From Anaerolineales bacterium (lineage in GTDB: Bacteria; Chloroflexota; Anaerolineae; Anaerolineales; Villigracilaceae): a DNA stretch of 64,000 bases. Positions 35,147 to 42,665 of the stretch are shown here, in pieces. The notes beneath the pieces are model-generated. The model saw nothing but the letters and a program-made list of their open reading frames with translations. It searched no databases and was not told where the DNA came from. The stretch lies in NCBI GenBank assembly GCA_026928255.1, contig JAIXKJ010000008.1, positions 597,298-661,297 on the forward strand, in the 5' to 3' direction. Every line of letters starts with the position of its first letter. The first letter of the stretch is position 1. The translations under genes and the position numbers were made by a program.

Positions 35147-36373
35147 CTACTGTTTGCCGATCTTCGCAAGAATTAAATCGCACAACTCGCGCAACGCGCC
35201 GAATCCGCCGTTGGTTTTCAAAACGTAATCGGCGGCGCGCAAAACTTCGGGATAAGCGTCCGCGACGGCGACCGACCAGCCCGCCACTTCAAAGCAAGGC
35301 AAATCGTTGAAGTCGTTGCCGAGATAAACGACCTGCGCCGCGTCAATCTTTTTCTCGGCGAGATATTTCTTTAAGACTTCGCCTTTCTCGTCCAAGCCGA
35401 CTCCTTGAAGCGCCTCGACTTTCATCTTTTTGGCGCGCATCCGCACGACGGGATTTTCCTCCGAAGAGAGGATGACCACGTCCGCGCCTAATTTGCGGAT
35501 GTCGCGCACGCGCATCGAATCGTGACGGCTGGCCGCCACCGTTTCCTTGCCGTTTTCGTCCACCCACACGCGCCCGTCCGAAAGCACGCCGTCAAAATCG
35601 GTAACGATTAATTTTATCGCGTCCGGCATTTTTCGGCGCGGCGGGCGCGGCGAGACGACGTCTAAGCCGTTGTAAATCAGCGTTTCGTATTTTGCCCAAT
35701 CGGCGGGCGTGTCAATATCCGCCGTATATTTCGCGTCAATCACCAGCGGATAAATCGCGTCGCCGGTCAACGATTTTTTGTCGAGAATGGTCGAAGCGCG
35801 AATCGCGTCAATGTGTCCCGTTTGCCAATAAATCGGCGGCAGAATTTGACGCGGCGCGTTGTACGGTTCGGCAATTCCTTCGACTTCGAGCAATTGTCCC
35901 AGCGGACGCTCCGCGCCATTGAAGCGCCACATCTTAAACGGGTTTTGCGCGGCAGGCACCACGCCGCGAACGCAATCCGCGTCGGGGTGCGTTCGCAAAA
36001 TCCGAATCGCGTCGTCTATCATGCCCAGCGGGCGTAGCGGCGAGGTGGGGCGCAGTTGAATCACAATTTCAGGGCGATAACTTTCCACGTCTTCCAGCCA
36101 TTTGAGCGCGTGTTCAAAAACGGGCAAATCCGTCGTTTGGTCTTGCGCCAACTCAAGCGGACGTAAAAAAGGCGTTTCCGCGCCCCACTCGCGGGCGACG
36201 GCGGCGATCTCTTCGTCGTCGGTGGAGACGATGACGCGCGTTGTCAGTTTGGATTGTTTCGCCGCGGCGACGCTCCACGCGATGAGCGGATAGCCCGCAA
36301 AGTTGCGGATGTTTTTGCGCGGAATGCCTTTCGAGCCGCCGCGCGCGGGAATGAGGGCGAGGATGTCGGTCAT
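35147..36373 (-). CDS. neuA: CMP-nonulosonic acid synthetase fused to a KdsC-like HAD phosphatase
   Basis: A 408-residue two-domain protein. Residues 1-230 are an acylneuraminate cytidylyltransferase with ALIPARGGSKGIPRKN and QLRPTSPLRPLG. From about residue 250 a KdsC-like HAD domain follows, with VTDFDGVLSDG (nucleophile Asp), VILSSEENPVV and YLGNDFNDLPCFEVAG. The domain order is that of vertebrate CMAS, whose C-terminal part is related to KDN-9-phosphate phosphatases. A fused phosphatase suggests that the substrate arrives as a 9-phosphate sugar acid. It lies 40 bases upstream of neuB and 6 bases downstream of the methyltransferase gene. Confidence 0.9.
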   Translation of the reverse strand: MTDILALIPARGGSKGIPRKNIRNFAGYPLIAWSVAAAKQSKLTTRVIVSTDDEEIAAVAREWGAETPFLRPLELAQDQTTDLPVFEHALKWLEDVESYRPEIVIQLRPTSPLRPLGMIDDAIRILRTHPDADCVRGVVPAAQNPFKMWRFNGAERPLGQLLEVEGIAEPYNAPRQILPPIYWQTGHIDAIRASTILDKKSLTGDAIYPLVIDAKYTADIDTPADWAKYETLIYNGLDVVSPRPPRRKMPDAIKLIVTDFDGVLSDGRVWVDENGKETVAASRHDSMRVRDIRKLGADVVILSSEENPVVRMRAKKMKVEALQGVGLDEKGEVLKKYLAEKKIDAAQVVYLGNDFNDLPCFEVAGWSVAVADAYPEVLRAADYVLKTNGGFGALRELCDLILAKIGKQ

Positions 36374-36379
36374 AGGTTT

Positions 36380-37261
36380 TTATCCAGCAAAAGCGGATTG
36401 CTTCATTTTCTTCTTTACATTCGCAGGCGCAGATTTTACGCCCCAAATTTTTGACAAATTCTCCGTATGAATATAATCTTGATAATATTTTTCAATATTA
36501 TCCGCGTCGCGGATTTCTTCCAGCCGCGAACGAATCATTTCCGCGTTCTTCGGATCAATTTCAATTCCAACGCTGTTTCGATTTAATTGACGCGCCGCGA
36601 CCAACGTCGTGCCAGTGCCTGCAAACGGATCCAGCACAGCGTCGCCGACTTTTGACGAAGATAAAATAATCCGCAACAAAAGCGCGAGCGGCGCTTGTTG
36701 TTTATGGAAGCGCGCTCCGTCTTTATTACGAAGCGCTTCGTCGCCTGCAAAATAACCCGACGTTAATTCGCGGATGTCGTCCCAAACGTCGGTAACGTAC
36801 AAACCGTTTTCGCGTTGAAATTTATAGTTCGGCGGCAAGGGCGGCGAAATCCGCAGACGATTAAAGACTCGCGCCTTTTCTCCTTTTGCAGCATACGCAA
36901 TAATTTGATACTGCTTGCCATATTTGCTGGAAACAGGCACGGCGGACGTTTTTTTCTTCCAAATAATTAAGTTCTGGAAAGTCCAACCTGTCTCGCGCAA
37001 ACACCTTAAAACATCTTCGGTATTTTTCTCGCGTTGCATGAAGTAAATTGCTCCGCCATTTGACGTAATGTTAAAAGTTTTTTGACAAACTTCTTTCATC
37101 ATGTTCCAATATTCTTCAGACGAGAGGTTGTCGTTATGAAAAGAATAATCTTTGCCTTGATTAAACGGCGGGTCGAGAAACGTCAAGTCAACCGCTTCGG
37201 AAATTTTTTCGCGGCTTAGCGACTCTAAACAATCGCCGATTAATATTTTGTAATCAGACAT
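36380..37261 (-). CDS. DNA methyltransferase (N6-adenine/N4-cytosine, beta class)
   Basis: A 293-residue methyltransferase with motif IV LTFLDPPFNQGKDY near residue 30, before motif I/X VLDPFAGTGTTLVAARQ and SVGIEIDPKNAEMI near residue 220, which is the beta-class order. The DPPF motif IV indicates N6-adenine or N4-cytosine methylation of DNA. No restriction endonuclease is adjacent, so it is an orphan. It lies between the fused NeuA (6 bases) and the PtmA-like gene (13 bases), and is AT-richer than its neighbours (21 G+C in 37021-37080), which suggests acquisition. Methylation could regulate expression of the glycan genes. Confidence 0.88.
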   Translation of the reverse strand: MSDYKILIGDCLESLSREKISEAVDLTFLDPPFNQGKDYSFHNDNLSSEEYWNMMKEVCQKTFNITSNGGAIYFMQREKNTEDVLRCLRETGWTFQNLIIWKKKTSAVPVSSKYGKQYQIIAYAAKGEKARVFNRLRISPPLPPNYKFQRENGLYVTDVWDDIRELTSGYFAGDEALRNKDGARFHKQQAPLALLLRIILSSSKVGDAVLDPFAGTGTTLVAARQLNRNSVGIEIDPKNAEMIRSRLEEIRDADNIEKYYQDYIHTENLSKIWGVKSAPANVKKKMKQSAFAG

Positions 37262-37274
37262 CTCCGCTCCCGTC

Positions 37275-38102
37275 CTACCACGCCGTCCAGCCGCCGTCCA
37301 CGATTAGGTTATTGCCCGTCATATAAGAGGAAGCGTCGGAAGCGAGGAACAATAACGCGCCGTTCATTTCGTCCTTTTTCGCCATGCGTCCCAAAATGGT
37401 TTTCGCGGAATAATTCTTGACGAAATATTCTTCGTGATTGTTAAACACGCCGCCGGGCGTCAGCGCGTTGACGCGGATTTCCGTCTCGGCGTAATAGGCG
37501 GCGAGATATTTCGTAAAGCCCAAAATGCCGGCTTTGGTTACGGTGTAATAAACCGGCTTATACGCCACGCGCTTGCCGTCTTTAATGTAAAGACGCTGAT
37601 CGGGACCGTTCAAACCGTAAGTCGAGCAGATGTTGATAATGCTGCCTTTTTTTCCTTGCGCGATCATCTGTTTGACGCAGGCTTGCGTGACCAAAAACGC
37701 GCCGGTCAAGTTGACGTTTAACGCGGCGTTCCAATCATGCAGCGGATAATCTTCAAAAGCGCCGGGCGCAATTCCGCGCTCGGCGGCGGCGGGATCAAAC
37801 TTCGGGTCGAGCGCCGCGCAGTTGACGAGGACGTCGAGGCGACGATAACGCTGGACGGAATCAGAAACCAGTTCTCGGGTCGAGTCGGGGCGGGTTACGT
37901 CGAGCGGAAAAGCGCTGGCTTCGTATCCCGCCTCTTGCAGGCGAGTCGCGGTTTGCGTCGCCAGTTCCAAATTCAAATCCGCCGCGACGACCGCCGCGCC
38001 CGCTTCGGCGAGCGTTTTGCAAAACTCAAAACCAAGCTGACCGCCGCCGCCAGTAACGACCGCGACGCGCTCTTTCAAACTGAATTTATCAAAAATAGTC
38101 AT
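37275..38102 (-). CDS. SDR-family oxidoreductase, PtmA-like
   Basis: A 275-residue SDR. The coenzyme motif is VVTGGGGQLGFEF, then NCAALDPKF, the active-site YTVTKAG, and MTGNNLIVDGG at the C-terminus. An insertion between the NICSTYG region and the active site (LNGPDQRLYIKDGKR) is characteristic of PtmA-type proteins found in Campylobacter legionaminic/pseudaminic-acid clusters. It is probably involved in nonulosonic-acid precursor modification; the substrate is not known. It is the first gene of the neu group on this strand (37275 to 34225). Confidence 0.85.
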   Translation of the reverse strand: MTIFDKFSLKERVAVVTGGGGQLGFEFCKTLAEAGAAVVAADLNLELATQTATRLQEAGYEASAFPLDVTRPDSTRELVSDSVQRYRRLDVLVNCAALDPKFDPAAAERGIAPGAFEDYPLHDWNAALNVNLTGAFLVTQACVKQMIAQGKKGSIINICSTYGLNGPDQRLYIKDGKRVAYKPVYYTVTKAGILGFTKYLAAYYAETEIRVNALTPGGVFNNHEEYFVKNYSAKTILGRMAKKDEMNGALLFLASDASSYMTGNNLIVDGGWTAW

Positions 38103-38122
38103 TGAATTTCCTTTGAGGGCAA

Positions 38123-39691
38123 TTATGGGAAGGCCGTATAAATTTTATCGCCTTGTCCTTTGAACGCAAGGCGCAGATTTTCCGTCAGCGTTTGGTAAAC
38201 GGCTTGCTCGGCTTCGCCGCGTTGAGCGACGTCGAACAGCGCCAGCGCCGCGTCGCCCGAAAGGACGTCGGCTTGCAACGCCGCCGCGCCCTCGTCGAAA
38301 CGTCCGCGCGGCAGGTTGGTCACGGGGTCGACGAGGTCGGGCAGGACGTACCCGCCGCGCCCGGTGTAGAGATAAACCGCCGCGACTTCGTTGGAGTAAA
38401 TGCGCGTCTCGGCGGGGAGTCCGCGCAGGAATTGTATCGCGTCCGAATCAAACCATTGAAACGAGGCGTAGCCTTGCCCGCCTTTACGCAAGTGAACGAC
38501 TTCGGCGTTCAACCCGTAAAGCGAAAAAGCGACGGCGCACAAGGCAATGAGGTAAATAATAAATCGTACATGGTTGCGAGCAGATTGAAGAAGTTGACAA
38601 ATAAAATAAACGGCAAGCGCAATTAGACTCAAGTAAAGCGGCGCGAGAATGCGGATTTGAAATTTTGTGCTGGCGTCGAAGAAAGTCATCGAAGCCAGAA
38701 TCGAGGCGAGGTAAGCGAAAAAATATAAAGCGTTAACGAACGACAACGTCTCTGGCGCGGGCGAGGCGGGGTTGAAAAATTTCCTCCAAGTTTTGAAAAT
38801 TGTCCACGCGAACAAAGCGAGAATCAGAACAATAATCAACGTTGGGAAAAAGTTTGGAATTTGATCGAGCGCTTTGCGCCATTCGTCTATCGGGAGCAAA
38901 AACGCGGCGACGTTGGAAATTCCTAATTGAAGGTTGCTTTCGGCAATCGGATGATAAAGCAAAGAGCGATTGGTGGCGTTGTCGGTCAGCAGGCGGTTGC
39001 GAAGCGCCCACGCCAGCGCGAAGGGCAGAAAGGCGGCGAAGTAAACGGCGGCGTAGATTAAACGCTTTTTCCATGTGTCGTGAAGAATCAACAAGGCGAC
39101 GAGCAACGCGGCGAACAGCGCCAAACCCGCGTAACGCGCGAGGTACGCGCCCGCGCTGAGGACGGCGGCGAGAATCAAAAAGTTGACGGGGCGTTTGGAC
39201 GCGCCGTCCGCATATTGCGAGAAGACGAGGAAAGCGGCTAAGGTCAAAAAGAGATAGAGCGGCTCGCTCATGGCTGTGGTGTGAACGTAAAAGAGCGCGG
39301 GGTTAATCAGCAATAAAAGCGCGGCGGCAACTCCCGCCAGTTGAGATTTGGTCATGCGCCAAGTTGACAAGCCGAGCAGAAAAATATTTCCGCCAAATAA
39401 AAGCGAGTTGACGAAGCGCGTCCCGCGCAAGGGGTCGAGTCCGCTCAAGCCGACGAAGGCGAGCAAGGCGGAAAAGGCGGGCGGAAAGTGGGTTACAAAT
39501 TTGTTGGAAGCCAGCCACGCGGCGCGATACCCTTGCCCGGCCAATAAACTTCGCGCCCCCGCAATGTAAGCGATGGAATCGTCGAAAAGCCCCAGTCCCT
39601 GCGGCGTGGCGTAAAGGACGAGAAAAGTCCCTGCAAGGGCAAACAGCCCCAACGTCGAAAAAGAGGCGAGGCGCGATTTGGTCATCATCAT
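38123..39691 (-). CDS. GT39-like polytopic membrane glycosyltransferase
   Basis: A 522-residue protein with about 11 TM segments. The first outer loop has LGLFDDSIAYIAGARSLLAGQGY with the acidic pair, then THFPPAFSALLAFVG, as in ArnT/PMT_2 enzymes. The last 110 residues are soluble with a C-terminal domain (QFLRGLPAETRIYSN). It is probably a lipid-linked-sugar transferase at the outer face of the membrane. The start is at the MMMTKSR triple methionine; the exact one is uncertain. The 125-base region upstream holds a palindromic repeat and a terminator. Confidence 0.75.
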   Translation of the reverse strand: MMMTKSRLASFSTLGLFALAGTFLVLYATPQGLGLFDDSIAYIAGARSLLAGQGYRAAWLASNKFVTHFPPAFSALLAFVGLSGLDPLRGTRFVNSLLFGGNIFLLGLSTWRMTKSQLAGVAAALLLLINPALFYVHTTAMSEPLYLFLTLAAFLVFSQYADGASKRPVNFLILAAVLSAGAYLARYAGLALFAALLVALLILHDTWKKRLIYAAVYFAAFLPFALAWALRNRLLTDNATNRSLLYHPIAESNLQLGISNVAAFLLPIDEWRKALDQIPNFFPTLIIVLILALFAWTIFKTWRKFFNPASPAPETLSFVNALYFFAYLASILASMTFFDASTKFQIRILAPLYLSLIALAVYFICQLLQSARNHVRFIIYLIALCAVAFSLYGLNAEVVHLRKGGQGYASFQWFDSDAIQFLRGLPAETRIYSNEVAAVYLYTGRGGYVLPDLVDPVTNLPRGRFDEGAAALQADVLSGDAALALFDVAQRGEAEQAVYQTLTENLRLAFKGQGDKIYTAFP

Positions 39692-39704
39692 GAATATTAT
39701 GCGC

Positions 39705-39765
39705 TGTCATTTCGACAAGCGAAACGCGGAGAAACTTTTTTCTTAAGGTCGCGCTTGAAATGACA
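39705..39765. repeat. Element with 9-base inverted ends TGTCATTTC...GAAATGACA
   Basis: TGTCATTTC (39705-39713) and GAAATGACA (39757-39765) bound a 61-base GA/CT-rich segment between two minus-strand genes. It resembles dispersed intergenic REP-like repeats. CAAAATGACA at 29381-29390 may be a decayed relative. Confidence 0.5.
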
Positions 39766-39770
39766 ATGTA

Positions 39771-39807
39771 AAAAGACTCGACGGGTTTTATCCAAACCCG
39801 CCGAGTC
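39771..39807 (-). terminator. Terminator after the ATP sulfurylase-APS kinase gene
   Basis: On the plus strand GACTCGACGGGTTT (39775-39788) pairs, with one mismatch, with AAACCCGCCGAGTC (39794-39807) around TATCC. The preceding AAAA (39771-39774) is the T-run for minus-strand transcription. Confidence 0.8.
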
Positions 39808-39815
39808 CGTTTGCG

Positions 39816-41543
39816 TTAGTTGAGCGGGAGCAAGAATCCTTGCTCTTCCAAGTATTGCACGATGGCGCGCGCGTTTTCTTCGGGCGAAGAGCCGTAACCT
39901 TTGAGCGTAATTTCGGGGCTGATGGGCGGCTCGTAGGGGTCGTCCACGCCGGTGAAGCCCATCGGTTTGCCGTCGGCGACGGCTTGACGCGCTTTGGCGT
40001 ACAAGCCTTTTACGTCGCGCTCCTCGCAGACTTCGACGGGCGTGTCCATAAAGACTTCGATGAAGTTCTCGCCGACCATCTTCCGCGCTTCTTCGCGGGT
40101 GGCGCGATAGGGGCTGATGGCGGCGCAGACGACCGCCCCGCCCGCGTGGACGATTTCGCCCGCCACAAAACCGATACGCAGAATGTTCGTGTCGCGGTCT
40201 TCTTTGCTGAAGCCCAAGCCTTTGGAAAGGTGCGTGCGAACCACATCGCCGTCGAGGATGGCGGTTTCGCGCCCGCGTTCGAGCAACAGCGTGGTCAACA
40301 CTTGCGTCGTGGCGGATTTGCCCGAACCGCTTAAGCCGGTGAACCAAATGCCAAATCCCTGCTTGTGGCGCGGCGGGTACATCTCGCGCAAAATCTCGGC
40401 GGTTTCGGGGCGCGTGAACCATTCGGGCAGCAATTTTCCTTTCGCCAAATAATCGTTGCGGACTTGCGTGCCGGAAATGTTGGCGGTCTTCGCGCCCTTC
40501 GGCACGTCTTTTTCTTCGACGTAACGCCCTTCGTCGGGAAGATAGACGAGCATCTCGAACGGAATCATTTTGACGCCGAGTTCGGATTCGTATTTCGTCA
40601 TGTTCTCTTGCGCCTCGTACGGACCGTAAAACGGTTTGCCCGTCGAATCATTTCCCGGCCCCGCGTGATCGCGTCCGACGACGAAGTGATTCGCGCCGTG
40701 ATTGCGGCGGATGATGGCGTGCAACAACACCTCTTTCGGTCCCGCCATACGCATCGCCAGCGGAAGCAGACTGAGCAGCGTGCTGTTTTTGTCGTAGTGA
40801 TTATCCACCAGCGCTTTATAAGTGCGGACGCGGGTGTAATGATCCACGTCGCCGGGCTTGGTCATGCCGACGGTGGGATGAACCAACAGCGAGCCTTTGA
40901 CTTTGGCGGCGGCGCGTTTGGTCAACTCTTCGTGAATGCGGTGCAGCGGGTTGCGCGTCTGAAAAGCGACGACGTTGTCGTTGCCCAGCGCTTCCAACTT
41001 TTCGCGCACTTGCGCGGGGGTGCGGCGCAAATTGATAAAGTCGTAATATTTCGGCAAGTTGACGACTTGCATCGGTCCCGAAATACAAACGCGATTCCAG
41101 CGCGCCATTTCGGAGACCATCGGATGTTTGGGGTCGGTCGTGCCGTAGGCGAGTCGCGCTTCGGTTTCGGGGTCCCAGCGAAAGACTTCGTCAATACGCA
41201 TAATGGCGATTAAGTCAAAATTCGCGCTGCGAAGCGCCAACTCTTCGCCGACGGTCGGCAGTTCGTTCGGGTCGGCGGTCAACGTGATCGGCAGCGGGAA
41301 GAGCGTGCCGTCCGCGAGGCGCATTTCGCGCAGAACGCGGTCGTAGTCGGCTTTGCCCATGAAAGTTGTCAGCGGCGAGAAGCCGCCAGTGGCGATCAAT
41401 TCAAGGTCGCACAGGTTGCGCATGGTGATTTTGATCGAAGGCAGTTGCGCGGCGCGCGCGATCAATTCGTCGCGTTCGGCGCCGCTTGCGACCAAATCCA
41501 CTAATTTTCCGCCATAAGGCGTGATGAGTTTTGCTTTTGCCAT
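39816..41543 (-). CDS. sat-cysC: Bifunctional ATP sulfurylase-APS kinase (PAPS synthase)
   Basis: A 575-residue fusion. Residues 1 to about 385 are ATP sulfurylase, with TRNPLHRIHEEL and GRDHAGPG. Residues 400-570 are APS kinase with P-loop GLSGSGKSATTQ, GDVVRTHLSKGLGFS and DRDTNILRIGF. Together they make PAPS from sulfate and ATP. Sulfotransferases that use PAPS lie at 17187, 20739 and 42662, so the enzyme most likely feeds glycan sulfation rather than cysteine synthesis; no cysH or sulfite reductase is present. Start ATG 41543 with RBS GGAGCAAAT; a frame to 41576 is unlikely. Confidence 0.92.
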   Translation of the reverse strand: MAKAKLITPYGGKLVDLVASGAERDELIARAAQLPSIKITMRNLCDLELIATGGFSPLTTFMGKADYDRVLREMRLADGTLFPLPITLTADPNELPTVGEELALRSANFDLIAIMRIDEVFRWDPETEARLAYGTTDPKHPMVSEMARWNRVCISGPMQVVNLPKYYDFINLRRTPAQVREKLEALGNDNVVAFQTRNPLHRIHEELTKRAAAKVKGSLLVHPTVGMTKPGDVDHYTRVRTYKALVDNHYDKNSTLLSLLPLAMRMAGPKEVLLHAIIRRNHGANHFVVGRDHAGPGNDSTGKPFYGPYEAQENMTKYESELGVKMIPFEMLVYLPDEGRYVEEKDVPKGAKTANISGTQVRNDYLAKGKLLPEWFTRPETAEILREMYPPRHKQGFGIWFTGLSGSGKSATTQVLTTLLLERGRETAILDGDVVRTHLSKGLGFSKEDRDTNILRIGFVAGEIVHAGGAVVCAAISPYRATREEARKMVGENFIEVFMDTPVEVCEERDVKGLYAKARQAVADGKPMGFTGVDDPYEPPISPEITLKGYGSSPEENARAIVQYLEEQGFLLPLN

Positions 41544-41598
41544 TAATTTGCTCCATTTCAAGGACGCTTTGTCCATATTTTGTTTTCGATAGAGGAAG

Positions 41599-41604
41599 AT
41601 TATA
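41599..41604 (-). promoter_or_regulatory. -10 element of the PAPS synthase gene
   Basis: TATAAT on the minus strand lies 55 bases upstream of ATG 41543 and next to an inverted repeat occupying the -35 region. No consensus -35 box, which fits a regulated promoter. Confidence 0.4.
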
Positions 41605-41605
41605 C

Positions 41606-41632
41606 TTCAAAATTCATTGACTGAATTTTGAA
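41606..41632. promoter_or_regulatory. Perfect 11-base inverted repeat beside the PAPS synthase promoter
   Basis: TTCAAAATTCA (41606-41616), spacer TTGAC, TGAATTTTGAA (41622-41632). It starts two bases upstream of the TATAAT on the minus strand, so a dimeric regulator bound here would cover the -35 region. It also lies just after the oxidoreductase gene stop and could be a weak terminator. Confidence 0.45.
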
Positions 41633-41636
41633 AAAA

Positions 41637-42665
41637 TTATAACTTAATCAACGTCCTCGTCTTTTGCGATTCATGCACGGCGGCAATCATCTTCTGAACC
41701 TGAATTCCGTCTTCCAGCGTGCAGGATGGATTCGCGCTCCCTTTGACCACGTCCGCGAAATGTTTCATCTGCTCGACGAACATGACGTTGCGCTCCCAGC
41801 CTGACGGCAACGGATGCGTCTCCCAAATCCCCTCACCCTTCGTCCCTCTCCCATCGGGAGAGGGGTTGGGGAGCGCCCGATAAATCCGCGCCGCGCCGTC
41901 GGCGAGATTCCACTTGACCGTGCCGTTCGTGCCGACAATTGTGAAATGATGTTCGGGCGGCTGCTGGTTGTAATCCAAATGCAGACTGCCCAACGCGCCG
42001 CCCGCAAAGCGCAGGCCGATTTTGGCGGTGTCTTCCGCCGTTACTTCGAGGTCGCTGATTTTGTCCGCTAAACCCCAAAGCGCCTGCGCCCTTTCGCCGA
42101 CCAGCCAAGGTAGGTAATCCAACGAATGGCATTGCGTCGCCACCACGCCGCCGCCCAAATCCGCGCGCGCCGCATAGCCTTGACGATAATCCTCCCACGG
42201 GTGCCAGGCGGGCAGATACTCGCCAAAGTGGACGTTGGCAGAAATCACGCGCCCAATTTCGCCCGCCGAAATCCATTCTTTGGCTTTGACCAAGCCTGGA
42301 TGAAAGCGAAATTGAAAGGCGACCAAAATCTGCGCCCCGCTTTTTTGCGCGGCTTCTTGCAGCGCGTCCACGCGCTCCATCGAAGCGGCAATCGGCTTTT
42401 CGAGCAGAATCGCGCAACCCGTCCGCGAGGCGGGGATGGCGACGTCCAAATGCAGCGCGGTCGGGTTGGAGACAATCACCGCGTCGGGCTTGTGTTTTTT
42501 CAGCGCTTCGGAAAAATCCGTTTCGACGGGATAGCCAGCCAATTCGTCGTCGGGGAGCGTGGCTTTGCCCGTGCGATACAAGACGATGTCCGTTTCGCCC
42601 AGCGCAATCAAATTGCGGAAGTGTCGTCGTCCAATCGAGCCGAGTCCGGCGATGAGGTATTTCAT
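41637..42665 (-). CDS. Gfo/Idh/MocA-family oxidoreductase
   Basis: A 342-residue NAD(P)-dependent sugar dehydrogenase-like protein. The Rossmann motif is IAGLGSIGRRHFRNL, and LLEKPIAAS carries the catalytic-region Glu-Lys-Pro of the family. The middle of the protein contains PNPSPDGRGTKGEG, which is encoded by an inserted palindromic repeat (41828-41872) that keeps the frame open. It may oxidise or epimerise a sugar or acidic sugar for the glycan. Its start overlaps the sulfotransferase stop (ATGA at 42662-42665). The substrate is not known. Confidence 0.85.
   Translation of the reverse strand: MKYLIAGLGSIGRRHFRNLIALGETDIVLYRTGKATLPDDELAGYPVETDFSEALKKHKPDAVIVSNPTALHLDVAIPASRTGCAILLEKPIAASMERVDALQEAAQKSGAQILVAFQFRFHPGLVKAKEWISAGEIGRVISANVHFGEYLPAWHPWEDYRQGYAARADLGGGVVATQCHSLDYLPWLVGERAQALWGLADKISDLEVTAEDTAKIGLRFAGGALGSLHLDYNQQPPEHHFTIVGTNGTVKWNLADGAARIYRALPNPSPDGRGTKGEGIWETHPLPSGWERNVMFVEQMKHFADVVKGSANPSCTLEDGIQVQKMIAAVHESQKTRTLIKL
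41828..41872. repeat. Palindromic repeat inserted in frame in the oxidoreductase gene
   Basis: CCCTCTCCC (41844-41852), loop ATC, GGGAGAGGG (41856-41864), flanked by CCCCTCACCC and GTTGGGGA. The form is that of the widespread CCCTCACCC...GGGAGAGGGG intergenic repeats, here inside a coding frame. Confidence 0.7.

Noticed and set aside
35107..35169. N-terminal extension of NeuB
   Set aside because: It is encoded by the CTGATAA repeat region, and AGGAGAAAAT before ATG 35106 marks the start.
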